Source: Novosphingobium terrae (GTDB lineage Bacteria; Pseudomonadota; Alphaproteobacteria; Sphingomonadales; Sphingomonadaceae). Taken from it: a stretch of DNA of 64,000 nt. Both the position numbers and the translations under genes were made by a program. This document shows positions 54,725 through 63,164 of the stretch, one piece after another. Within the stretch, counting starts at the first letter, position 1, and every line of letters starts with the position of its first letter. The DNA lies in the NCBI RefSeq assembly GCF_017163935.1, contig NZ_JABVZR010000001.1, forward strand, positions 930,001-994,000. Reading direction: 5' to 3'. The notes beneath the pieces are model-generated. The model did no database searches. It was given only the letters and a program-made list of their open reading frames with translations, and was not told the DNA's origin.

Positions 54725-54804
54725 TATAGGCGTTTTTTGTGCTTATGACATGAACCGGGCCCATGAGTGAGGTCCTTTCACTCTCAAGTGAAAGGAGACC
54801 TTCC

Positions 54805-55827
54805 ATGCGTGCCATCGGTTATGCCCAGCCCGGTTCCCTCGATCGAGCGGATGCTCTGATCGATATCGACTTGCCACAGCCAGTGCCGCAGGGGCGCGAC
54901 ATTCTGGTCAGGGTGAGGGCGGTGTCGGTCAATCCGGTGGATACGAAGGTGCGCCGTGGTGCCGGGCCGCTCGGGGGGGCGGACTGGCGCGTGCTGGGCT
55001 GGGATGCTGCCGGTGTGGTGGAGGCGGTGGGGCCGCTTGTAACGCGCTTAGGGATTGGCGATGTGGTCTACTACGCCGGCAGCATCTCACGCGATGGCAG
55101 CAATGCCGAGTATCAGCTGGTCGATGAGCGGATTGTGGGGCGCAAGCCTGCCAGTCTGGATTGGGCGCAGGCCGCTGCTCTGCCTTTGACGGCGATCACC
55201 GCGTGGGAAGCCCTGTTCGACAGGCTGCGCGTGCGTGATGCCGTGCCCGGTGCGGCGCCTGCGGTGCTGATCATTGGCGGCGCGGGCGGGGTGGGCTCGA
55301 TTGCGATCCAGCTGCTGCGGGCCCTGACTGACTTGACCGTGATCGCCACCGCCTCGCGCCCCGAAACGCGTGATTGGGTGAAGGAGCTTGGTGCGCATCA
55401 TGTGCTGGATCACAGCCAGCCTTTGGCGGCTCAGGTTGCGGCGCTGGGGCTGGGCGCGCCGGGGCTGGTCTTTTCCACCACGCACAGCGACCAGCATCAG
55501 GCCGAGATTGTCGAGCTGATCGCGCCTCAGGGCCGTTTCGCGCTGATCGACGATCCGGAGAGCTTCGATATCATGCCCTTCAAGCGCAAGGCGGTCTCGG
55601 TGCATTGGGAGATGATGTTCACGCGCCCCCTCTTCGAAACCGCCGATATCGAGGAGCAGGCGAGGCTGCTCGATGCGGTGGCCGATCTGGTCGATGCGGG
55701 CAAGATCCGCAGCACGCTGACCGAGGTGATGCGGCCCGTTGATGCCGCCAACCTCAAGCAGGCCCATGCCTTGCTGGAAAGCAACCGCATGCGGGGCAAG
55801 CTGGTGCTGGAAGGCTGGCCGGATTAA
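54805..55827 (+). CDS. Zinc-type alcohol dehydrogenase-like / quinone reductase
   Basis: A 340-residue MDR-family reductase. It has GroES-like N-terminal half with VSVNPVDTKVRRG and LGWDAAGVVEAVG, and Rossmann motif GGAGGVGSIAIQLLRAL (about residue 155). No catalytic zinc ligands (Cys/His/Glu set) are seen, so it is likely an NADPH-dependent enone/quinone reductase, often annotated zinc-type. ATG 54805 follows AAGGAG; the longer frame starting at 54763 would overlap the regulatory region. It is divergent from the HxlR gene, its likely regulator. Its stop overlaps that of the racemase. Confidence 0.9.
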   Translation: MRAIGYAQPGSLDRADALIDIDLPQPVPQGRDILVRVRAVSVNPVDTKVRRGAGPLGGADWRVLGWDAAGVVEAVGPLVTRLGIGDVVYYAGSISRDGSNAEYQLVDERIVGRKPASLDWAQAAALPLTAITAWEALFDRLRVRDAVPGAAPAVLIIGGAGGVGSIAIQLLRALTDLTVIATASRPETRDWVKELGAHHVLDHSQPLAAQVAALGLGAPGLVFSTTHSDQHQAEIVELIAPQGRFALIDDPESFDIMPFKRKAVSVHWEMMFTRPLFETADIEEQARLLDAVADLVDAGKIRSTLTEVMRPVDAANLKQAHALLESNRMRGKLVLEGWPD

Positions 55828-56516
55828 CCCAGAGCAGCCTGCACAGCGGCCCCGGCATGCAGCGCGGTGGTGTCGAACACCGGCACTGCGCTGTCATCGG
55901 GGCCGACCAGCAGCATGATCTCGGTGCAGCCAAGAATGATCGCTTGCGCGCCGCGTTCCACAAGGCGAGCGATCACCGCGCGATAGGCCTCGCGTGAGGC
56001 GTCCAGCACCTGACCTGCCACCAGCTCCTGATAGATGATGCGGTGGACGGTCGCGCGGTCTTCGTCCTTGGGCACGATCACATCGAGGCCGTAGCGCTCG
56101 GTCAGGCGGCCCTTGTAGAAATCCTGCTCCATGGTGAAGGCGGTGCCCAGCAGGCCGACTTTGGTGAGGCCCTGCGCGCGGATCGCTTCCGCCGTGGGGT
56201 CGGCGATATGGAGCAGGGGGATGCTCACCGCCGCCTCCACCGCGCCTGCGAGCTTGTGCATGGTGTTGGTGCAGATCAGCAGCAGATCGGCGCCTGCTGC
56301 CTCAAGCTTTTGCGCGGCATCGGCCAGCTTTTCGCCCAGCGCGTCCCACTGGCCATCGTGTTGCAGCTTTTCGATCTCGGAAAAATCGAAGGACCACAAC
56401 AGGCAGCGCGCCGAAGCGGTCGGCCCCAGCGCATCGCGCACGCCCTCATTGAGGATGCGGTAATATTCGGCGGAGCTTTCCCAGCTCATGCCGCCGATCA
56501 GGCCGATGCTGCGCAT
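55824..56516 (-). CDS. Aspartate/glutamate racemase family protein
   Basis: A 230-residue cofactor-independent racemase (YgeA-like). The two catalytic Cys motifs are CTNTMHK (about residue 82) and LGCTEIMLL (about 193); the start is IGLIGGMSWESSAEYYR. It interconverts the D- and L-forms of Asp, Glu or another amino acid. Its ATG overlaps the stop of the upstream hydrolase gene as TGATG, so the two are coupled. The start at 56516 is preferred over 56540, which adds 8 unconserved residues. Confidence 0.9.
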   Translation of the reverse strand: MRSIGLIGGMSWESSAEYYRILNEGVRDALGPTASARCLLWSFDFSEIEKLQHDGQWDALGEKLADAAQKLEAAGADLLLICTNTMHKLAGAVEAAVSIPLLHIADPTAEAIRAQGLTKVGLLGTAFTMEQDFYKGRLTERYGLDVIVPKDEDRATVHRIIYQELVAGQVLDASREAYRAVIARLVERGAQAIILGCTEIMLLVGPDDSAVPVFDTTALHAGAAVQAALG

Positions 56517-57409
56517 CAGTGCTGGAACCTGTCGAGCCACGTCACCAGCCGTGTCGCCAGAGCAATGCGCATATCGGAAAAGCTGTGATCGGTGGGCATT
56601 GTTTCGGCGTCCATCTGCTTGGCCCCGGCCTTGCGCGCTGCCTGAGCCGCCGCCGCTGCCATCGTACCGATCCCGCGCTGCGCCCCGATCAGCGCCAGCG
56701 GTCGCCCGGCCAGAGCGGGCATGGCCGCCACCAGATCGAGGTTCGCGCCGGCATGCTCCACCTCATCCATGATCGCCTGCTCGCTGGTGCCCGCCAGCGG
56801 GGGCATATCGCCGCGCACCTCATCGTTGAGGAAATCCTCACGCGCGCTGGGCTTGGAGAAGCTGCGCCCGATGGCGGCGAAATCGGCCGGATCGATCAGG
56901 AAGGCGCCCAGCACCTGAGCATCATCCGCCGCCACGCGCGCGGCGACAATCCCGCCCATGCTGTGCCCGGCGACCGCAATGCGCGAAGGGTCGATGCGGA
57001 ATTTGATGATCGTGTCGCGCTGGCGCACGAAGGCCAGAGCATGGGCGCCATCCTCCTCGCAATGGGCGAAGGAGAAGGTGCCCGGGCTGCCCCATGAGCC
57101 GCGATAATGCAGCGTCAGCACATTCCATCCGGCGCGGCGCGCGGCCTGCGCCAGATCGAGGTTCTGCTCATTGCCCGGAAAGCCGTGGAACAGCAGCAGC
57201 GTGGGATGCGGCCCGATGCCGGCGGCAGTGTACATCACCGCATTGAGCGCGCCGTCCGGCACGGGAATGACGAAAGCGGACATGCTGGCGGGATGGGCGC
57301 TGTCGCGCGGCGGGTCCGTGGTGACGGCGGCAGGCGCGGGGACGGGCGTGGTTGCCGCCTGGGCCATGGGTGATGTGGCCAGCAGAAAAGGAAGAAGAAC
57401 CAGACGCAT
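56516..57409 (-). CDS. Exported alpha/beta hydrolase
   Basis: A 297-residue serine hydrolase with a signal peptide (about residues 1-18, ending MAQA). The oxyanion segment is LLFHGFPGNEQN, the nucleophile elbow is AGHSMGG (about 148-154), and the catalytic His is in PTDHSFSD near the C-terminus. It resembles peptidase/dienelactone-type hydrolases; the substrate is unknown. It is translationally coupled to the racemase gene, which raises the possibility of a shared amino-acid-derived substrate, though the hydrolase is periplasmic and the racemase cytosolic. Confidence 0.87.
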   Translation of the reverse strand: MRLVLLPFLLATSPMAQAATTPVPAPAAVTTDPPRDSAHPASMSAFVIPVPDGALNAVMYTAAGIGPHPTLLLFHGFPGNEQNLDLAQAARRAGWNVLTLHYRGSWGSPGTFSFAHCEEDGAHALAFVRQRDTIIKFRIDPSRIAVAGHSMGGIVAARVAADDAQVLGAFLIDPADFAAIGRSFSKPSAREDFLNDEVRGDMPPLAGTSEQAIMDEVEHAGANLDLVAAMPALAGRPLALIGAQRGIGTMAAAAAQAARKAGAKQMDAETMPTDHSFSDMRIALATRLVTWLDRFQH

Positions 57410-57611
57410 CGATGCCCCCTGTTATGGTCGGGGCTTACCGTGGGGCATCGGCTTCCGGCTGGCAAGAGGCGGTTGGCGCAGGGGCCATCGCCTGATGTCA
57501 TCGGGTTTGCGATCAGTTGAGTTTGGGCATGGAACATGGCCCCCGTCCGGCTCTTTCCTAAGGCGAAGGATGAGCCTTCGTCCGATCCGCAAGTCCATGA
57601 GGAGACAGACC

Positions 57612-57800
57612 ATGAGTTCGACCACCGACCGCATTTCGGGTGCCGCCAATTCCGCCATCGGCAAGGTGAAGGAAGCCATCGGCAAGGAAACCGGTGACGC
57701 CAGCCTGGCCGCCAAGGGCGCCGCTCAGGACGCCAAGGGCAAGGTGCAGAGCGCCACGGGCAAGGCGAAGGATGCGATCAAGGATGCCGTTGACCGGTAA
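57612..57800 (+). CDS. CsbD-family stress protein
   Basis: A 62-residue hydrophilic helical protein made of Gly/Lys/Ala repeats (DRISGAANSAIGKVKEAIGK, GKVQSATGKAKDAIKDAV), typical of CsbD, a general-stress protein of unknown mechanism. GAGGAG is 7 nt before ATG 57612. A CGAAGG-ATGAG-CCTTCG inverted repeat (57564-57580) lies upstream. A strong hairpin follows about 100 bp after the stop. Confidence 0.88.
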   Translation: MSSTTDRISGAANSAIGKVKEAIGKETGDASLAAKGAAQDAKGKVQSATGKAKDAIKDAVDR

Positions 57801-57900
57801 CGGTTGGCCGAGAGGCCGGGCCTGAGGCGCGTTTTCCCCTGCGCGTCTGCGTTACAGAGCCCGGTCCGGCAGGCATCGAAACGGGGCGCAAGCCCCGGCC

Positions 57901-57928
57901 AGCCCCCGCCATGAGAATGGCGGGGGCT
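57901..57928 (+). terminator. Long perfect hairpin between csbD and bphP
   Basis: AGCCCCCGCCAT (57901-57912) pairs perfectly with ATGGCGGGGGCT (57917-57928) around GAGA. The following GTTTGC is only a weak U-tract, so it may act in both directions between the convergent genes. Confidence 0.6.
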
Positions 57929-58006
57929 GTTTGCATGCGGGCCGAGGAAAGGTGCCCCGCGCGTGGTGCGGGGCTCAGGGTTTCAGGGCAGGCGCGAAGC
58001 GACGAT

Positions 58007-60559
58007 TTAAGGCAATCGCGACGCGACGATGGCCCGTTCCAGCGCAATGGAATCCAGCGGCTTGGTCACCACCGGCACCTTGGGGCCATGGGCCCATGGC
58101 ACCTCGCCATAGCCGGTGGAGAAGGCATAGGGCGTGCCATTGCCCTGCAGCACATCGGCGATCGGCTGGCTGCTCTCATTACCCAGATTGACGTCGAGCA
58201 GGGCGAATTCATAGCTGTTGGCCGCGATCAGGCTGAGCGCCTGCGCCACATTGTTGGCCAGATCGACCGTATGGGCGCCCAGCGCCAGCAGCTGGTCCTC
58301 AGCCTCCATGCCGATGATGATGTTGTCCTCCACCACCAGAGCGCGCTGCGAGAGCAGGCTGGTGGCAGGAACGGGGCCCGGCGATCCCGTGGGCGAGGGG
58401 GTTGGCGTATCAGTCATGAATTGCACCCTTTCGGCGGGGATGGTGAAGTGGGCCTCAAGACCCTCGGCATGGAAGGTAACGCGCGCATGGCCGGAGAGTT
58501 CATGCGGGATCGAGCGTTCGACAATGGCCATGGCCATACGGTCATGCCAGGCGCTGCCCCCGTCGCTCCCGGTTTTCGCGCCGCCGCTTTCGCGCCATGA
58601 GAGGGTGAGGTCTGCGCCCTCGGTCTGGGCCAGTTCGATTTGCACCTGCCCCTCGGGCGCGGCCAGAGCGGTGCTGTGCGCGACCAGCTCATGGATCACC
58701 ACCGCCAGCGTGGTGAAGGCGGAGGGGCGGATCAGCACCTGAGGGCCGGTGATCGTCAGCGCGCCATGGGTTTCGGGGAAGGCGGCGCGCACGGTTTCAT
58801 GGATCAGCGGGCCCAGCGGGAAGGGCGCCCAGCTGGTGGCGTTGACCTGATCATGCGCGCGGGCCAGCGTGGCGATGCGCGCGCTGACCCGGCTGCAAAA
58901 ATCGGAGAGCGTGGCCGCGCTGCGCTGCCCCTGGCTCACCATCGCCCCGATCATGTTGAGCGAATTGCGCACCCGGTGGTTCAGCTCCGCGATCAGATCC
59001 TGCTGACGGCGGGCGGCGGCTTCTCTTTCCGCATTGGAGGCGTCGAGCAGTTGCAGGATCACCTCGATCAGCGTGACGCGCAGCTTTTCGGCAATCGCCT
59101 TTTCATCGCCCGACCAGGGTTTGGATTGGCGGCGGCGTTCCTCTTTCCACAGGGCGAAACTCTTGCGCGGGGTGAGGCGGTCACCCAGAGGACCGGGGGC
59201 CTGTTTGGGCGCGCCGGGATCGCCGGCCCACAGCACCTCATGGGCATATTCGCGGCGGAACAGCACGAGGAAATCGCGCGGCACGCGGGAGACGGGCACG
59301 GCCAGCAAGCCGCAAACCTTGTCGCCAAAGGCCTGCGCCGGAGGATAGACCAGCGCCAGATGATGGGTGGACCAGCAGGCGCCATTGCCCGTGGTGTTGA
59401 GGAAGCGCGCCAGATCGAGAAACTGCGCCTGAGACGGCGTCTGCCCCAGCGCGACATAATCGCCCGCCACATAGCCGACGATGCCGTCGAAGGGGATCAC
59501 CTGACGGATCAGATCGGCAAAACGGTCGAAATTGGCGAGCAGCGATCCGCCATGGGCGACTTGCGCCGTCAGATCGTCATGCAGCTTGGTGGCGGTTTCG
59601 TGCTGGGCCAGCGTGGCGCGGATTTCCATCTGCTCCAGCAGGCCGGAGAAGAACTCGCCGAAGAGTTCCGCCGCCGTGCGCGTCGCATAGGGCAGACCCA
59701 GCGGCGCGTAATGGTGGCAGGCAAACAGCCCCCACAGCTTGCCACCGCGCAGGATCGACACCGACATGGAGGCCTTCACCCCCATGTTGCGCAGATATTC
59801 GATATGGATCGGCGAGACGGCGCGCAGTCCGCTGGGGGTCAGATCCAGCGGCTGGCCGTCGGCATCGAGCGCGGGATGGATCGGCACCGGCGCATCGTCG
59901 ATGTTGGCAATGATGCGCAGCAGATTCCGCGTGTAGAGCTTGCGCGCCTGTTTCGGAATGTCGGAAGCGGGGAAGTGCAGGCCGAGGAAGCTGTCGATCT
60001 GGTCGCCGCGCGCTTCGGCCACCACTTCGCCCGCGCCGGTTTCATCGAAGCGGTAGACCTTCACGCGGTCAAAGCCCGTCAGGCGGCGCATCTGGCGGGC
60101 GGCGATGTCGCACAGATCGTCAAGGTTGGAGGCCTGCCGCGCGGCATCGAACATCGGGCGCACCAGCGAGAGATAGTCGCGCGCCGTGCCCTGATGCGAA
60201 GGCTCGATCTCCAGCACGAATTGCCGCCCGGCGCGGTAGAGCGCCACATCGAAAGGGCGCCAGTCAGGCGTCAGCGGCAGGTTGAAAAGGCGCTCGACCT
60301 GACCCGGCGACAGGTCGGCCAGCCTCTGGCGGATCTGCTCGACAGCGGTGGGCGTGAAGAAATCAGCAGCGGGATGGCCCAGCGCCTCGGCAGCCGGGCG
60401 GCCCAGCAGGGCCTCGCAATTGGCCGAGGCGCGGGCGACGATCCAGTCGCTGGAGAGCGCCACCAGAAAGCCGAAGGGCTGGATGCCGCCGATGATATGG
60501 ATCGGTTCGAGATCGCAGCTGTTCAGATCGACGCCCTGGTCGGGATAGGTGAGGGTCAT
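58007..60559 (-). CDS. bphP: Bacteriophytochrome hybrid kinase (PAS-GAF-PHY-HWE-type-REC)
   Basis: An 850-residue red/far-red photoreceptor. Biliverdin should attach to Cys15 (NSCDLEPIHIIGGIQPFG), and the GAF domain carries the PASDIP motif (about residue 200). PHY spans about 325-510. Then an HWE/HisKA_2-type phospho-His segment ELNHRVRNSLNMI (His near 528), and a C-terminal receiver with Asp near 788 (LLDVNLG). The kinase N box and G box look degenerate: HELVAHSTALAA lacks the Asn, and the GFG loop is not recognisable. ATGA overlap with bphO. Confidence 0.92.
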   Translation of the reverse strand: MTLTYPDQGVDLNSCDLEPIHIIGGIQPFGFLVALSSDWIVARASANCEALLGRPAAEALGHPAADFFTPTAVEQIRQRLADLSPGQVERLFNLPLTPDWRPFDVALYRAGRQFVLEIEPSHQGTARDYLSLVRPMFDAARQASNLDDLCDIAARQMRRLTGFDRVKVYRFDETGAGEVVAEARGDQIDSFLGLHFPASDIPKQARKLYTRNLLRIIANIDDAPVPIHPALDADGQPLDLTPSGLRAVSPIHIEYLRNMGVKASMSVSILRGGKLWGLFACHHYAPLGLPYATRTAAELFGEFFSGLLEQMEIRATLAQHETATKLHDDLTAQVAHGGSLLANFDRFADLIRQVIPFDGIVGYVAGDYVALGQTPSQAQFLDLARFLNTTGNGACWSTHHLALVYPPAQAFGDKVCGLLAVPVSRVPRDFLVLFRREYAHEVLWAGDPGAPKQAPGPLGDRLTPRKSFALWKEERRRQSKPWSGDEKAIAEKLRVTLIEVILQLLDASNAEREAAARRQQDLIAELNHRVRNSLNMIGAMVSQGQRSAATLSDFCSRVSARIATLARAHDQVNATSWAPFPLGPLIHETVRAAFPETHGALTITGPQVLIRPSAFTTLAVVIHELVAHSTALAAPEGQVQIELAQTEGADLTLSWRESGGAKTGSDGGSAWHDRMAMAIVERSIPHELSGHARVTFHAEGLEAHFTIPAERVQFMTDTPTPSPTGSPGPVPATSLLSQRALVVEDNIIIGMEAEDQLLALGAHTVDLANNVAQALSLIAANSYEFALLDVNLGNESSQPIADVLQGNGTPYAFSTGYGEVPWAHGPKVPVVTKPLDSIALERAIVASRLP

Positions 60560-61188
60560 GAGGGGAGGGCGCCCTCATGGTCGGGAAGGGGCATGGTCTG
60601 CGCCAGATGCAGGCCTTGCTCGAAGGCGGCGAAGCTGGCGCGGGCGGTGGTGAGGGCAGCCTCGTGCCGGGCTTGCGGCAGGTCGCGCAGGGCTTTGACC
60701 AGCGGTTGCCACAGCGCGCGCAGGCTGTTGTCTTCCATATAGCGGCTGAAACCGGGCGTGCCGGGCGACCAATAGCCGTGTGAACGCAGCACAGCCGTGC
60801 CCAGTCGCGATCCGATCAGCACATAGGCTGCGCCCGCATGGGCTCCGGCGCCTGCATCGGCTCCGGCGCCCGCCGAGCCCTCATCAGGCAAAGCAGGCAA
60901 AGCAGGAAGCGGCGCGGTGCAGCCAAGGTCGGCCAGATCTTGCGCGACCATCGCCTGCACATCGGGCATGGCCAGACCAAGCTCATCCTGAAGGAAACGG
61001 GTCGCCAAGGGCGCCACCGCCTGAAGGCCGATGGCATGGGCTTGCAGAAAACGCGTCAACCCGGCGCGCGTCGAGAGAACGCAGGCGCCCAGCAGGGCAT
61101 CCAGCCGCTCGTGATCTTCACGCGTGCCCAGCCTTAGGACATGGCGCAAATCCTCTGGCGCCATGGCGGGCATAGGGGTTTCGGGCAT
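60556..61188 (-). CDS. bphO: Biliverdin-producing heme oxygenase
   Basis: A 210-residue heme oxygenase that opens heme to biliverdin, the phytochrome chromophore. The proximal His is His26 (TREDHERLDALL). The distal helix glycines are in YVLIGSRLGTAVL. A low-complexity Ala/Gly insert (GAGADAGAGAHAGA) sits just before that helix, encoded by near-tandem DNA (about 60838-60880). Its stop overlaps the bphP start (ATGA), so chromophore and photoreceptor are made together. The start is ATG 61188; Met6 or Met9 is also possible. Confidence 0.9.
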   Translation of the reverse strand: MPETPMPAMAPEDLRHVLRLGTREDHERLDALLGACVLSTRAGLTRFLQAHAIGLQAVAPLATRFLQDELGLAMPDVQAMVAQDLADLGCTAPLPALPALPDEGSAGAGADAGAGAHAGAAYVLIGSRLGTAVLRSHGYWSPGTPGFSRYMEDNSLRALWQPLVKALRDLPQARHEAALTTARASFAAFEQGLHLAQTMPLPDHEGALPS

Positions 61189-61204
61189 TGCAACCTTCGC
61201 TTTC

Positions 61205-61234
61205 GGTACCGTACCTGATGCTTAATGCATCAGG
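61205..61234. promoter_or_regulatory. Double inverted repeat upstream of bphO
   Basis: GGTAC-C-GTACC (61205-61215) abuts CCTGATGC-TTAAT-GCATCAGG (61214-61234), a perfect 8-bp inverted repeat. They lie 17-46 bp before the bphO start codon, where a repressor would block transcription or a leader hairpin would form. Confidence 0.5.
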
Positions 61235-61380
61235 CGCCCCAAGGCTCCCTTCACCCCGATAAAATCCAGGCAAAAATCCGGGGAGGGAACATCATTCGGG
61301 GCGACTGCTTAGGAGATCAAGGCATATCTGTCTCGCAGGAAGACAGGCCGCCATCCGCTTTCCCTTAAGGCTCTCCCGCC

Positions 61381-61809
61381 ATGCCCAGCGCCTTTTCCCG
61401 CTTTGCCGAACGCGTTTCCGTCTGGACGGGGCGGCCCATCACCTTTGCGCTGGCTTGCGTGGTGGTGGTGATCTGGGCGGCCAGCGGGCCGGTCTTCCAT
61501 TATTCCGACACATGGCAGCTGGTGATCAACACCGGCACCACGATCATCACCTTTCTGATGGTCTTCGTGATCCAGAATTCGCAGAACCGCGATATTGTGG
61601 CGCTGCATTCCAAGATCGACGAAATCCTGCGCTCTGCGGACAAGGCGCGCAACCAGCTGATCGGGCTGGAACACAAGAGCGACGCCGAGATCGAGGCCAT
61701 CCGCGACGCTATCGAGCAGGAATGCGATGTCGAAGACGTGGAGGAGGCCATCGAAAGCGCCGAAAAGACCCTTGAAGAGGTGAAGGAGCGGCTGCCCGAA
61801 AAACGCTGA
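61381..61809 (+). CDS. Low-affinity iron permease-like small membrane protein
   Basis: A 142-residue protein of the PF04120-type iron permease family. It has two transmembrane helices (about residues 20-36 and 47-66) around SDTWQLVINTGTTIITFLMVF, then IQNSQNRD and a cytoplasmic helix with LHSKIDEIL and an acidic coiled-coil tail. Bacterial members are named after yeast Fet4; transport of iron by them is not well shown. It is divergent from bphO, with 192 bp between the start codons. Confidence 0.82.
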   Translation: MPSAFSRFAERVSVWTGRPITFALACVVVVIWAASGPVFHYSDTWQLVINTGTTIITFLMVFVIQNSQNRDIVALHSKIDEILRSADKARNQLIGLEHKSDAEIEAIRDAIEQECDVEDVEEAIESAEKTLEEVKERLPEKR

Positions 61810-61826
61810 GGCCAGGCGCTGAGGCG

Positions 61827-63164
61827 TTACACCATCAGCGCCAGCAGATCGTCCAGCCGGGCCTTGGCAAAGCCCACCGAAATGTCCGAGATGCCATAGG
61901 GGATCAGCAGCTCATCTTTGCCCATCAGCAGCGCGCCGCAAGTGTAGACCACATTGGGCACATAGCCTGCGCGGTCGGCATTTTCGGCGGTGAGCACAGG
62001 CTCGCGCACGCGGCCAATGATGCGCGAGGGATCGTCGCGGTCCAGCAGCACGCAGCCCAGCGCATATTTGCGCATCGCCCCCACGCCATGGGTGAAGAGC
62101 AGCCAGCCAGCGTCCGTCAGGATCGGGCTGCCGCAATTGCCGATCTGGATGAACTCCCAGGGGTATTTCGGCTCCATCAGCAGCACGCCCTCATCGTCCC
62201 AGCGTTCCAGCCGGTCCGATTTGAGGAGGTAGAGGTTCTTGCCGTCCTGACGGCCCACCATCAGATAGTGTCCGTCGATCTTCTGCGGGAAGAGCGCCAT
62301 GCCCTTGTTGCGCCCGGCGCGGCCCTGCACCGGCTCCAGCGTGAAGCGATGAAAGTCGCGCGTGCGCAGCAATTCGCTGCGGATCGAGCGGCCCGAATAG
62401 GCGGTGTAGGTGCCGACCCATTCGATGTCGCCCCCGCCATGGTCGAGCCGAACCAGACGCAAGTCTTCAAGCCCGTTGGCCTGCTGCTCGGTGATGGGGA
62501 AGATCACCGTGTTGGAGAGGCTGCTTTCGGGATGGCGCTCCACCTGAACGGGGGCGTCCTCATCCTGAATGCCAAGGCCATGGTCGCAGCGCTGCACGGC
62601 GGTGGCGAAGGCGGATTCGGGCCAGAGCGAAAAGCTGCCGTCATCGCTGGCGATCCCCTCGCGGAAGGCGACCGAGCTGATATGCCCTTCGCCCACCGCG
62701 CGCAGCGAGAGGATGAAGCGCACCGTGCCCTCCTTCATCCCGCTCTGATCGGGATGGGGCACGATGGAAGGGTTCATCAGCGCGGCGGCGGCATAGGTGT
62801 ATTCATGGCAGAAATAGGCGCCGATCAGCTTGCGCCGCGTGGGCGAGAAATCCGCCACGCCCAGGTCGCGGCGGCCTAGTTCCAGCGCGATGGCCACCTC
62901 CTCGAAGCGGGCCTCGAACATATGTTCGGTCTGCCAGTGGCGGTCGAGGAAATCGTGGAGGACCAGCGCATATTCGCGTTCCACCCGCGCCTCGTCCAGC
63001 CCGGCGACATCGCGCACAAGACGCAAGGCGCGCCCTTCAGGCGCGCCTGCTCCCTGCCACCCCAGATGGAAGGGGCGCAGAACGACCCGCGTGGGGTCGG
63101 CATGAAGTCTCTCATCAAGAATATGCAGCGGATTGCGCGACAGGACGTGCAACTGTTTGTCCAA
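61827..63164 (-). CDS. GH130-family glycoside phosphorylase/hydrolase
   Basis: A 445-residue five-bladed beta-propeller enzyme. The GH130 signatures are NGLEDLRLVRL (with the catalytic Asp), GIQDEDAPVQ, and GNCGSPILTDAGWLLFTHGV. Family members phosphorolyse or hydrolyse beta-mannosides. The start is TTG 63164 (AAGGGGATC 7 nt upstream), inside the end of the upstream gene; the open frame further upstream is out of register with a conserved N-terminus. The paired upstream gene suggests an oligosaccharide-handling cluster extending beyond the window. Confidence 0.88.
   Translation of the reverse strand: MDKQLHVLSRNPLHILDERLHADPTRVVLRPFHLGWQGAGAPEGRALRLVRDVAGLDEARVEREYALVLHDFLDRHWQTEHMFEARFEEVAIALELGRRDLGVADFSPTRRKLIGAYFCHEYTYAAAALMNPSIVPHPDQSGMKEGTVRFILSLRAVGEGHISSVAFREGIASDDGSFSLWPESAFATAVQRCDHGLGIQDEDAPVQVERHPESSLSNTVIFPITEQQANGLEDLRLVRLDHGGGDIEWVGTYTAYSGRSIRSELLRTRDFHRFTLEPVQGRAGRNKGMALFPQKIDGHYLMVGRQDGKNLYLLKSDRLERWDDEGVLLMEPKYPWEFIQIGNCGSPILTDAGWLLFTHGVGAMRKYALGCVLLDRDDPSRIIGRVREPVLTAENADRAGYVPNVVYTCGALLMGKDELLIPYGISDISVGFAKARLDDLLALMV

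Noticed and set aside
57531-57556. GGAAC upstream of csbD as an EcfG (general stress) -35 element
   Set aside because: At the expected 16-17 bp spacing there is TCTTT, not a CGTT-type -10, so the match is only half.
58640-60742. 700-codon open frame antisense to bphP and bphO
   Set aside because: It crosses the bphO-bphP overlap and has no domain; the sense genes are clear.
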